From NCBI RefSeq assembly GCF_001529295.1, contig NZ_LLWK01000029.1, positions 1 to 64,000 on the forward strand: a DNA stretch of 64,000 nt, written 5' to 3'. Below the pieces are notes generated by a model that was not told the origin of the DNA, ran no database searches, and saw only the letters and a list, made by a program, of their open reading frames with translations. Shown piece by piece: positions 17,631-26,182 of the stretch. How positions within the stretch are numbered: the first letter of the stretch is position 1; the number at the start of each line of letters is the position of its first letter. The DNA is from Flavobacterium sp. TAB 87. GTDB lineage: Bacteria; Bacteroidota; Bacteroidia; Flavobacteriales; Flavobacteriaceae. The translations under genes and the position numbers were made by a program.

Positions 17631-18554
17631 ATGAAAAATTTTATAAAGAAACTACTTTTGTTTTTGCTGCTGTTTTTTCTAGTGGATAAGTTATTCTATT
17701 GGAAGGTTAAGACGTTGCCTTATCGTGAATTTGATAAAAGATTAGAGCGGATAATGGAAGGCAAAATGAATAAGGATATTTTAATATTTGGTTCTTCACG
17801 TGCACAACATAATCTTTATAGTGATGCCATGCAGGATAGCTTAAAAATGTCTACATTTAATCTTGGTTATCGGGGGTGTAACATTAATTTTCAACTGTTT
17901 ATTTTAAAATCAGTCTTAAAATACAATAAAAAACCAAAAATAATAGTACTAACGGTTGATGATTTTCGAGAATTTTTACCCGAAAAGACCTTGCAATTTA
18001 GGTATGATAAACTCTATCCTTTGGTAAAGTATCAGGAAATCACCAAAGAACTTATTTGTCACAAAGAGATTTCTCCATTTGCTGTAGGTTTATATTGTGC
18101 TAGAATGAATTGGGAGCAACTTTTAGAACCAAAGTCTATTACTAAATATGATAATTGGACAAAGGCAGGAACTATAATTTTAGATTTCACTGCTGATGAT
18201 TTTGATAAAAAGTATAAAAAAACAAAAGAATATGATGTTGAAAAAGAATTGCCGGATAGATTATCCGCTTTTAAAGAATTTCAAAACATTTGTAAAAAAG
18301 AACATATTAGATTATTCGTTTTAGTTCCACCAAATTATCAAATTCAAAATAATGTATTTATAAAACGAGTAAATGATTTACTCGTAGATAAGAACACTGT
18401 TTTTTATTCCAAAATTCATCCTTCTTTTATCGATGCAAATTATTTTTCTGATGCCTCCCATTTAAATAAAAAGGGCGCTATTTTATATACAGATGAAATA
18501 ATATACTTGCTAAAAAACCAACTTAATACAAACGAGATAGGCCCTTTATTCTAA
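17631..18554 (+). CDS. SGNH-hydrolase-like partner of the MBOAT protein
   Basis: The 307-residue protein has an N-terminal membrane anchor (MKNFIKKLLLFLLLFFLVDK), the nucleophile-type motif IFGSSRAQHNL near residue 47, a GYRG segment and a C-terminal DASHLNKKGA block with the Asp-x-x-His of SGNH folds. A longer frame reaches back to 17547 but would overlap the MBOAT gene by 82 bp. The ATG at 17631, two bases after the MBOAT stop, fits the anchor better. It probably transfers the acyl group to the sugar on the periplasmic side. Confidence 0.85.
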   Translation: MKNFIKKLLLFLLLFFLVDKLFYWKVKTLPYREFDKRLERIMEGKMNKDILIFGSSRAQHNLYSDAMQDSLKMSTFNLGYRGCNINFQLFILKSVLKYNKKPKIIVLTVDDFREFLPEKTLQFRYDKLYPLVKYQEITKELICHKEISPFAVGLYCARMNWEQLLEPKSITKYDNWTKAGTIILDFTADDFDKKYKKTKEYDVEKELPDRLSAFKEFQNICKKEHIRLFVLVPPNYQIQNNVFIKRVNDLLVDKNTVFYSKIHPSFIDANYFSDASHLNKKGAILYTDEIIYLLKNQLNTNEIGPLF

Positions 18555-18605
18555 TTGTTTTCAAAATATTAAATTCGCGGACATTAAACTACACACCTAA
18601 GAACA

Positions 18606-19766
18606 ATGAAAAAAACTGCCATAATTCCCCTTAGAAAGAATTCAAAAGGAATACCAGGAAAAAACAAGAAGAAAATGTTGGGAAGGCCTTTGTTTTTTTG
18701 GGTTTTGTCAGAAGCAATATTTTCTGAACTTGATGAGGTTTTTGTTTTTACAGATGATACAGATATTATCGCTTTTATACAAAAAGAGTATCAATGGTCT
18801 AGCAAAGTAAAAGCGGTATTGCGCTCTTCAGAACATGCAACAGATACAGCTTCTACTGAAAGTACGATGCTAGAGTTTGCTACACTTGTTGGATACGATT
18901 TTGATGTTTTATGCTTGTTACAAGCTACTTCACCGCTGACTACTGCAGCAGACATCAATGCAGCTTTAAAAATTGTTTCTAGTGACGGTAACGATTCGGC
19001 CTTATCGGTCGTTAATACCCACCGTTTTACATGGAATGCTGACGGAACATCTCAAAACTATGATGTATTTAATCGACCAAGACGACAAGATTTTGAAGGG
19101 TTACTTATTGAAAACGGAGCGGTGTATGCAACATCAAAAGCTGCTTTTTTAAATTCTAAAAATCGGGTTAGTGGAAAAATTGGATTGGTAAAAATGCAAG
19201 AAGACAGTTTAGTAGAAATTGATTCAATGACCGATTGGAAAATAGTAGAAGAATTATTAGCAAAACGCCTCAAGAAAAGTAAAAAGCACCAACGCATTAA
19301 TTATTTAGTATTGGATGTGGACGGCGTATTTACGAACGGTGAAGTGCTGTATTCTGAAAAAGGCGAACTGGCCAAAGCTTTCGACATGCGAGATGGAATG
19401 GGTTTAGAGATTTTAAGACAGTGTGAAGTCGAAGTTGTTGTGTTGACGTCAGAAAACTCAGAATTAGTTGCACAGCGCATGAAGAAGTTACAAATTGAAA
19501 ATACGTTTTTAGGAGTTAAAGATAAATATGCGTTTTTACAGCAGTTTATCTCTCATAGAAACACTAGTTTCGCTAGTTTTGCCTACATTGGTGACGATGT
19601 AAATGATCTGGCAAGCATGTGCGCGGTGGGCTGGTCGTTCGCTCCAGCAAATGCAACCGAGATTATCAAACAAAAAGCGGATTACTTACTAACTAGAAAA
19701 TCGGCAGCTGGAGCTATTAGAGAAGCTTGCGATAAAATAATTGCCTACAACGAAAGATATGACTAA
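18606..19766 (+). CDS. neuA: Acylneuraminate (nonulosonate) cytidylyltransferase fused to a KdsC-like HAD phosphatase
   Basis: The 386-residue protein has two domains. Residues 1-225 are a CMP-nonulosonate synthetase, with IIPLRKNSKGIPGKN (6-20), LLQATSPL (104-111) and NRPRRQDF. Residues 230-386 are a HAD phosphatase like KdsC, with DVDGVFTNG (237-245) supplying the two catalytic Asp, and a later YIGDDVNDL. A CMP-synthetase joined to a KdsC-like domain is also known from vertebrate CMAS. Here the phosphatase residues look intact, so it could remove the 9-phosphate before CTP activation. The stop overlaps the neuB start by 8 bp. Confidence 0.9.
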   Translation: MKKTAIIPLRKNSKGIPGKNKKKMLGRPLFFWVLSEAIFSELDEVFVFTDDTDIIAFIQKEYQWSSKVKAVLRSSEHATDTASTESTMLEFATLVGYDFDVLCLLQATSPLTTAADINAALKIVSSDGNDSALSVVNTHRFTWNADGTSQNYDVFNRPRRQDFEGLLIENGAVYATSKAAFLNSKNRVSGKIGLVKMQEDSLVEIDSMTDWKIVEELLAKRLKKSKKHQRINYLVLDVDGVFTNGEVLYSEKGELAKAFDMRDGMGLEILRQCEVEVVVLTSENSELVAQRMKKLQIENTFLGVKDKYAFLQQFISHRNTSFASFAYIGDDVNDLASMCAVGWSFAPANATEIIKQKADYLLTRKSAAGAIREACDKIIAYNERYD

Positions 19767-20634
19767 TTATAAAAAACCATACGTAATTGCCGAAATAGGG
19801 TGCAATCACAAAGGAGATTTGGCCATTGCAAAAGAATTAGTACAAATCGCTAAGATATTCTGTAATGCAGACGCAGTTAAGTTTCAAAAAAGAAATAACA
19901 GAGAATTATTAACAGCCGAACAATACAACGCACCGCATCCTAATGCATCCAATTCTTACGGAGAAACGTACGGAGCACATCGCGAATATTTAGAATTTAC
20001 GGTCGCGCAACATACTACATTAAAACAGTATTGCGACGAAATTGGCATAGTTTATTCTTCTTCAGTTTGGGACACCACATCTGCCAAGGAAATTGCTTCT
20101 TTACAACCCGAGTTTATCAAAATTCCTTCAGCCTGCAATAATAATTATGAGATGCTAAGTTGGCTTTGCGACAATTATACCGGAGAATTGCACATTTCGA
20201 CTGGCATGACTACAAAAAATGAAACGGAAGATTTAGTAAATTTCTTTATTGAAAAAAATAGAAATCAAGACCTGGTATTGTACAATTGTACTTCTGGATA
20301 TCCAGTTCCTTTTGAAGATGTTTGCTTGTTAGATATTAATCTCCTGAGTGAGAAATACGCAAATAAAGTAAAACACATTGGATTTTCTGGACATCATTTG
20401 GGAATCGCCGTTGACATTGCCGCTTTTACATTGGGCGCTAATATCATCGAAAGACATTATACTATTGACAGAACCTGGAAAGGAACGGATCATGCGGCAT
20501 CACTTGAACCAATGGGTTTGCGAAAATTGACTCGGGACCTCAACGCAGTCTACCAAGCACTATCTTTCAAAAAAACAGATATTTTGCCAATAGAACAGGT
20601 GCAGCGCGATAAACTCAAAAACAAAAAAGTGTAA
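19759..20634 (+). CDS. neuB: Nonulosonate synthase, NeuB family, without SAF domain
   Basis: The 291-residue TIM-barrel enzyme condenses PEP with a hexose or hexosamine derivative. Visible motifs are VIAEIGCNHKGDL, DAVKFQK, ISTGMTT, IGFSGHHLG and NIIERHYTIDRTWKGTDH. The two His in the last motifs correspond to the metal ligands of known NeuB enzymes. The C-terminal antifreeze-like SAF domain, usual in NeuB of about 340 residues, is missing. A TTG at 19741 would give six more residues; the ATG at 19759 overlaps neuA by 8 bp. Without a NeuC epimerase nearby, the product may be KDN rather than sialic acid. Confidence 0.87.
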   Translation: MTNYKKPYVIAEIGCNHKGDLAIAKELVQIAKIFCNADAVKFQKRNNRELLTAEQYNAPHPNASNSYGETYGAHREYLEFTVAQHTTLKQYCDEIGIVYSSSVWDTTSAKEIASLQPEFIKIPSACNNNYEMLSWLCDNYTGELHISTGMTTKNETEDLVNFFIEKNRNQDLVLYNCTSGYPVPFEDVCLLDINLLSEKYANKVKHIGFSGHHLGIAVDIAAFTLGANIIERHYTIDRTWKGTDHAASLEPMGLRKLTRDLNAVYQALSFKKTDILPIEQVQRDKLKNKKV

Positions 20635-20646
20635 TTTGAGATTGAT

Positions 20647-21455
20647 ATGAAAACTATCCGACTGTTTTGGTGGAATGAAAAAATAATACAGCGAAAGTCA
20701 AGCGAGAATTATGGCGATTTGCTTGGGAAATATCTGGTAGAAAAAATTGCTCTAAAAAAGTAATTTTTGCTTGGCCTAAAAAGTTTTCAGTTTATGATTT
20801 TTTTGCACCTATTTATGTCACAATTGGTAGCATATTAGCCAATGTTAATCACAAATGCATCGTTTGGGGAAGTGGCATAATAAGCAAGGATTATCCAGTC
20901 AAAAAAGCAAAGTTCTTAGCAGTTCGAGGGCCACAAACGCGTCAGTTCTTGTTAGCGCAAGGCTATGAAGTTCCAGCTATTTTTGGTGATCCAGCCTTGT
21001 TGTTGCCACGTTATTTTAATCCTAAAGTAGAAAAAAAATACCGTCTGGGTATTATTCCCCATTATAATGATGCTGTTTTTGTCGATGCTTTAAAATTAGA
21101 ATCAGCAGACGTTTGCGTCATTAGTATGATGACAAATGATATAGAAGGCAAAACTATTGAGTTTTTACAATGTGAAAAAATAATTTCATCTTCATTGCAT
21201 GGAATCATTGTGGCACATGCTTATGGAATTCCTGCAGTATGGCAGCGCTTTTCGGATCAAGTTTTTGGAGATGACATTAAGTATCAAGATTATTTTGAAT
21301 CTGTTGCTCTAGAAAGTTATAAACCGTCCATACAGCTCAAACCTTATGCTGATTCTGAATTAGCAGCGCTTTTTAATAAATATCCAAATCTTCCCGAAAA
21401 ACAAGTTTTAGAAAATTTAAGAAATGGTTTGATGGAGGTTTGTCTATTTTTATAA
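20647..21455 (+). pseudogene. Polysaccharide pyruvyltransferase, interrupted by a -1 frame change
   Basis: Frame one (20647-20763) reads MKTIRLFWWNEKIIQRKSSE, NYGDLLGKYL, then stops at TAA. The -1 frame continues without a gap as KKVIFAWPKKF, then CIVWGSGIISKDYP, AVRGPQTRQFLLAQGYEVP, GDPALLLP, and HGIIVAHAYGIPAVW, the standard pyruvyltransferase series. The joined protein is of normal length, about 269 residues. The change occurs at 20754-20760, which reads A AAA AAG in the zero frame. This is either a one-base loss in an A-run or a programmed -1 frameshift site. If it is functional, it would add pyruvate ketals to the polymer. Confidence 0.8.
20754..20760 (+). promoter_or_regulatory. A AAA AAG slippery heptamer at the pyruvyltransferase frame change
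   Basis: Six A followed by G, in the phase A AAA AAG, is the same heptamer used by E. coli dnaX for -1 frameshifting. The zero-frame stop TAA follows at once. A -1 slip puts GTA ATT TTT next, which continues the protein without loss of a residue. No clear downstream hairpin was found by eye. Confidence 0.5.
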
Positions 21456-21503
21456 ACATTGCTTTAAAAGAGTTGAAATAGAATTATTTATCAAGGATTA
21501 TAA

Positions 21504-22931
21504 ATGACGAAAGAACGGTTGAATAAAAAAATATTTATTTTTTTTCCAGATGGTGTTGGATTGCGCAATTTTGCGTTTACTAAATTCAAAGAAATTGGCG
21601 AACAACACGGCAACCAAATTGTGTATTGGAACAATACGATTTTTCCTTTGAGTCAAGAATTAGGCTATGAAGAAGTAAAAATTGAAATCCAAAAAAGTCA
21701 CCCACTTACAGCAATTTTCTGCCGAGTAAGAAAGCACATAGAACTCAATGTTTCTGCAAAAAAATTTAAAGATTCGGTTTATCACTTGTATAAGTTTCCT
21801 TTTAATTACAAAGGATTAAAAAATATTTTACTTACACTTTTTATAAAGACTTTAATTTCTTTTAATAGTTCAGATAAAGGAATTGTAAGAGTTCGCAAGC
21901 GAATCAATGCGCTAGAACGATCTACTAAAAAATACAAATACTGCAAAAATCAATTAAAGGAACAAAAACCTGATTTGGTCTTTTGCACCACACAGCGCGC
22001 TACACAATCTATTGCACCACTTCTGGCCGCAAAAGATTTAGGGATTCCCACTGTAGCATTCGTTTATTCTTGGGATAATGTTCCCAAAGCAATGCAGTTG
22101 GTAGAGACAGACTATTACTTGGTTTGGAGTGATTTAATGAAAAGAGAAATGCTGCAGTACTATCCATTTATCAATGAAAATCAAATTATAGTGACCGGAA
22201 CTCCGCAGTTTGAGCCACATTATGATTTGTCACTGCTTCAAACGAAAGCAGAATTTTTTGCGATATATGGTTTGGATATTTCTAAAAGGTACATTTGTTT
22301 TTCAGGAGATGACGAAACGACGTCGCCATTAGATCAATATTATCTAGAAGATCTAGTCCATGCAGTTCGCTCCTTAAGCGCAAAAGGAAATGATTTGGGT
22401 ATTATATACAGAAAGTGTCCAGTCGATACGACAAATCGCTATAAAAATATTTTGGAACAGAATCAAGACCTGATAACTGTGATTGATCCTTTGTGGCAAA
22501 ATTTTGGCAACCAGTGGAACGAAGTTTTCCCTACCAAAGCTGATTTACAATTGCTTCATAACATTTGTGCCCACTCAGAACTTGTTACAAATGTATGTTC
22601 GTCGACTGTATTTGATTTTGTCGCTCACAACAAACCATGTATTTACTACAATTATGAGCAACCCCAGTTAGAAAAAGGAATTCGAGATATTGGACAAAAT
22701 TATAACTATGTTCACTTTCGCAGTATGCCAAGTTCAGAAGCAGCGATTTTTTGTACTGATAAGTTGAATTTAGAGCGTCAAATTGAATTCGTTTTAGATG
22801 ATACATTATCAAATGTTTCTGAAGGTAAAAAATGGTTTGAAATAGTTGCAGGAAAAACACCAGCCGAATCTTCTGAAAAAATATGGAAAGCCATTGGTGG
22901 TATTCTTCAAAAGAATTTGATTAATGCGTAG
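21504..22931 (+). CDS. Putative GT-B fold transferase of surface polysaccharide synthesis
   Basis: The 475-residue protein lacks membrane helices. It begins with a strand-rich segment, KKIFIFFPDGVGLRNFAF. It later has PDLVFCTTQRATQSIAPLLA, VAFVYSWDNVPKAMQL and the TGTPQFEPHYD linker, a pattern of two Rossmann domains. A second-domain motif SELVTNVCSSTVFDF sits where the donor site is expected. It resembles glycosyl- or glycerophosphotransferases of the GT-B type, but I cannot name a CAZy family. Its place within the locus supports a transferase role. Confidence 0.65.
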   Translation: MTKERLNKKIFIFFPDGVGLRNFAFTKFKEIGEQHGNQIVYWNNTIFPLSQELGYEEVKIEIQKSHPLTAIFCRVRKHIELNVSAKKFKDSVYHLYKFPFNYKGLKNILLTLFIKTLISFNSSDKGIVRVRKRINALERSTKKYKYCKNQLKEQKPDLVFCTTQRATQSIAPLLAAKDLGIPTVAFVYSWDNVPKAMQLVETDYYLVWSDLMKREMLQYYPFINENQIIVTGTPQFEPHYDLSLLQTKAEFFAIYGLDISKRYICFSGDDETTSPLDQYYLEDLVHAVRSLSAKGNDLGIIYRKCPVDTTNRYKNILEQNQDLITVIDPLWQNFGNQWNEVFPTKADLQLLHNICAHSELVTNVCSSTVFDFVAHNKPCIYYNYEQPQLEKGIRDIGQNYNYVHFRSMPSSEAAIFCTDKLNLERQIEFVLDDTLSNVSEGKKWFEIVAGKTPAESSEKIWKAIGGILQKNLINA

Positions 22932-22961
22932 TTTAAAAAAATAAGTAAATTAGAATAAATA

Positions 22962-24122
22962 ATGCACATTGGTTTTATAACGCCCGAATATCCACATCCC
23001 AGAGTCAGACATGCTGCAGGCTTAGGTACGAGCGTCTATAACTTGGTTAAAGCTTTGGTAAAGCAAGAAATAGTGGTTTCCGTTTTTATTTATGGACAAA
23101 GTTCAGATGTTGTTTTTGAAGAAGATGGCGTTCATTTTTATTTAATTGCAGATAAAAAATATAGGTTTGCCAAATGGTTTTTGTATCGGAAATACATTCA
23201 AACTTATGTGAATAAAATTGTTTCACTGGAAAAAATAAATATATTAGAAGCGCCAGATTGGACGGGAATAACGGCCTTTATGAAGTTTAAAGTCCCGCTG
23301 GTAATTCGCTTTCACGGAAGTGATACTTATTTTTGCCATTTGGAACAGCGCAAGCAGAAATTAAAAAATTTTTGGTTTGAAAAATTAGCTGTTAGCGGAG
23401 CGAACGCTTTTGTTGCACCAACAGCATTTGCGGGTAATTTGTCTCAACAATTATTTAAAATAAAAAATAAAAAAATCGAGACCATTCACTACGGACTAGA
23501 TTTGCTACAATTTGAAAATACAACACCCGACGAATTTGAAAATGGTTTGATTTTGTACGTGGGTACAATTATACGAAAAAAAGGAGTTTTAGAACTTTCC
23601 GAAATTTTCGCAAAAGTGCGCCAACAATGTCCAAATGCACATTTGGTTCTAATAGGAAGCGATGCGGCTGATATAAAGACGCAATCTAGTTCAACTTGGG
23701 AACTTTTGATCAAACAATTTCCTAAGGATGATTTAAATCACATTCAATACTTAGGAAAAGTAGCGTATGATGAGGTGCAAAATTATATTAAAAACGCAAA
23801 TGTTTGTGTGTTTCCAACATTTGCTGAAACTTTGGGCATGGTAACTATTGAATCTATGGCGATGCAAAAAGCGGTAGTCAACAGTAATATTGGCTGGGCA
23901 AAGGAATTGATTGTAGATGAAGAAAGTGGTTATTTAGTACATCCAGAATACCATGGTTTGTATGCACAAAGAATTATTGATGTGCTAAAAAATGATTTGC
24001 TGTGTCTAGAAATAGGCAAACGCGCTAGAATTAGAGTGGAACAAAAATTTGATATTGACGCTATAGCCATTCACAATATTAAGTATTATGAGGAAATCAT
24101 TTTGTCTTTCCGCCAGAATTAG
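22962..24122 (+). CDS. Glycosyltransferase family 4
   Basis: The 386-residue enzyme starts MHIGFITPEYPHPRVRHAAG and has the glycine-rich loop GLGTSVYNLVKAL, VIRFHGSDTYF, LYVGTIIRKKGVLEL near residue 190 and FAETLGMVTIESMAM near the end, the two Glu of GT4. Specificity is unknown. The repeat block at 24132-24585 begins ten bases after its stop. Confidence 0.87.
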   Translation: MHIGFITPEYPHPRVRHAAGLGTSVYNLVKALVKQEIVVSVFIYGQSSDVVFEEDGVHFYLIADKKYRFAKWFLYRKYIQTYVNKIVSLEKINILEAPDWTGITAFMKFKVPLVIRFHGSDTYFCHLEQRKQKLKNFWFEKLAVSGANAFVAPTAFAGNLSQQLFKIKNKKIETIHYGLDLLQFENTTPDEFENGLILYVGTIIRKKGVLELSEIFAKVRQQCPNAHLVLIGSDAADIKTQSSSTWELLIKQFPKDDLNHIQYLGKVAYDEVQNYIKNANVCVFPTFAETLGMVTIESMAMQKAVVNSNIGWAKELIVDEESGYLVHPEYHGLYAQRIIDVLKNDLLCLEIGKRARIRVEQKFDIDAIAIHNIKYYEEIILSFRQN

Positions 24123-24131
24123 TGTGATTTT

Positions 24132-24585
24132 TTGTCATTCCGAGGTACGAGGAATCGCACGCGAGAAGTTTGCAGCGTTATTGCGAGTGCGATCTCTCCT
24201 TCGTCGAGATGACAGGTTGTGTATGTCATTCCGAGGTACGAGGAATCATACGCTATTGGTTTTAGAGCTTAATTACGAGTGTGATCTCTCCTTCGTCGAG
24301 ATGACAAGATTGTGTATGTCATTCCGAGGTAGTAGGAATTAAACGCGAGAAGTTTTGACGAGTTATTATGAGTGTGATCTCTACTTCGTCGGGCTGACAA
24401 AGTTGTGTATGTCATTCCGAGGCACGAGGAATCACACGCTAGAAGTTTTGAAGCGTTATTACGAGTGCGATCTCTCCTTCGTTGAGATGACAGGTTGTGT
24501 ATGTCATTCCGAGGTACGAGGAATCACACGCTATTGGTTTTAGAGCTTAATTACGAGTGCGATCTCTCCTTCGTCGAGATGACAA
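24132..24585. repeat. Five tandem copies of a 92-bp hairpin-forming repeat
   Basis: Units begin with TGTCATTCCGAGGTACGAGG at about 24133, 24224, 24317, 24410 and 24502, so the period is 91-93 bp. Each ends with CTCCTTCGTCGAGATGACA or a close variant. The ends TGTCAT and ATGACA pair, and inner parts also pair, so each unit can fold into a long imperfect hairpin. Units three and four are the most diverged. Two frames through the block (24088-24342 and 24355-24543) encode only the repeat and are not genes. The array lies inside the polysaccharide operon. Confidence 0.9.
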
Positions 24586-24641
24586 TATTGTACATTGCAC
24601 TCTGTTGAAAAGTGTGATAAATAATGAAATAAAAAACAATA

Positions 24642-26177
24642 ATGATTGTAATTTATCATGATAATTTAAAGATCTTGTCATTGGAGGCTTCTGATGACAA
24701 AGCCGTTTTGGCAACAGAAAATATTGTGTCGACTTTATTTGCTGTTGCGGAGCGATACCCTGATCAATTGTTAATTTGGTGTCATATTTCCCAAAAAGAA
24801 AATCTAAATGCTAGTGCTTTAGCTGAAATTTTTCACCATCAAAAGATAGTGGCTTCGTACACTACTGGCAATGCTAATTATCTGAGCAACACTATTGGCT
24901 ATGTCGAAGAATCTCCTTTTATAAAAATAAACAAAGAAGTTTCTTATCCAACTTGGCAGTTGAGCACAGATGTTGGTGGCGCATATGCTGCAGTATTTCT
25001 TGCTATAAAAAGTAGTTTTCCACAAAATACAAATTTCGCATACTTTTTACAATCTTTTGCTAAATTAGCAATGCCATTGGGTATTTTTTGCTATTCCGAA
25101 CCGAAATTATTAGAAACAATCTCCGCATGCATTTCCGATAAAAAGGCAGCGAAAGAAGCGGAGTTATTTAAATTTGTGAAGCAACATTACAGAACCAGAT
25201 GGCTGTTATTGCTATTGTTGAATTTATTTATTTACGAGAAAAGAATACCCTTACTTGCTTTTTTTAAAGCACTATTCTACAAGAAAAGGAAAATTCCAGC
25301 GAATACTTTTGATTCAATCACAATACAGTCCTCTCGAAAAGTTGTTGAAACAAAAACAATTGACGTTGTTATTCCAACCATTGGTAGAAAAAAATATTTG
25401 TATGATGTTCTGGTCGATTTAAAAAATCAAACTCATTTACCTCAAAATGTCATCATAATTGAACAGAATCCAGATGAAGGAAGTGCATCTGAATTGGATT
25501 ATTTGAATAATGAAAGCTGGCCTTTTACTATAAAGCATTCTTTTACACATCAGGCAGGCGCTTGCAATGCTAGAAATTTAGCATTAGCAGAAGTAACCAG
25601 TGAGTGGGTGTTTTTAAATGATGATGACAATAGGTTTAATTCAAAATTATTTGAGAACATATTTTTAAAAGCTTCTGAATTCTCGGCTACAGTCATAACA
25701 ACTGCTTATTTACAAGTTAACGAAATTCAGGAGTACAAAACAACTCATCAATCTGGGATTTTTGGATCAGGCAATAGTTTTGTAAAAAAAGCTGCACTAC
25801 AAAACATTCAATTTGACAAAGCGCTAGAATTTGGTTATGGAGAAGATATAGACTTCGGCTTGCAGCTCAGAAATCGTGGCCATGATGTTATTTACTTTCC
25901 CGATCTGAAAATCACTCACCTCAAAGCCGCGATAGGTGGATTTCGAACAATCATAAAAAAACAATGGGCAGATGACCTAATTCAGCCTAAACCTTCTCCA
26001 ACAGTTTTATATGTAATACAAAAACATTCGTCGAGCGAACAATTAAAAAGATATAAACTAATTTTATTTCTGAAATTGCTTAAAAACGAATCTTTTGGAA
26101 ATTATCTTCACTTTTATAAAGATTTCAAAATTAAGTGGAGAAGAAGCGTCTATTGGGCCAGTAAGTTAAAAAGCTAA
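24642..26177 (+). CDS. Two-domain protein: unknown N-terminal domain plus glycosyltransferase family 2
   Basis: The 511-residue product has a GT2 domain from about residue 243: IDVVIPTIGRKKYLYDVL, EQNPDEGS, GACNARNLAL and FLNDDDNRF, then FGYGEDIDFGLQLRNRG with the later acidic pair. The first 240 residues are not recognised. They contain a mixed alpha/beta region and a hydrophobic stretch WLLLLLLNLFIYEK near residue 187, possibly a membrane-surface anchor. The start ATG lies 57 bp after the repeat array. Confidence 0.8.
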   Translation: MIVIYHDNLKILSLEASDDKAVLATENIVSTLFAVAERYPDQLLIWCHISQKENLNASALAEIFHHQKIVASYTTGNANYLSNTIGYVEESPFIKINKEVSYPTWQLSTDVGGAYAAVFLAIKSSFPQNTNFAYFLQSFAKLAMPLGIFCYSEPKLLETISACISDKKAAKEAELFKFVKQHYRTRWLLLLLLNLFIYEKRIPLLAFFKALFYKKRKIPANTFDSITIQSSRKVVETKTIDVVIPTIGRKKYLYDVLVDLKNQTHLPQNVIIIEQNPDEGSASELDYLNNESWPFTIKHSFTHQAGACNARNLALAEVTSEWVFLNDDDNRFNSKLFENIFLKASEFSATVITTAYLQVNEIQEYKTTHQSGIFGSGNSFVKKAALQNIQFDKALEFGYGEDIDFGLQLRNRGHDVIYFPDLKITHLKAAIGGFRTIIKKQWADDLIQPKPSPTVLYVIQKHSSSEQLKRYKLILFLKLLKNESFGNYLHFYKDFKIKWRRSVYWASKLKS

Positions 26178-26182
26178 GAAAG

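Noticed and set aside
24088..24543. Two reading frames inside the 92-bp repeat block
   Set aside because: They follow the repeat period and encode no non-repeat sequence. The block is explained as hairpin repeats.
24132..24585. CRISPR array
   Set aside because: Units are about 92 bp long, vary throughout, and have no unique spacers of constant size. No cas genes are present. The same applies to the array at 1-345.
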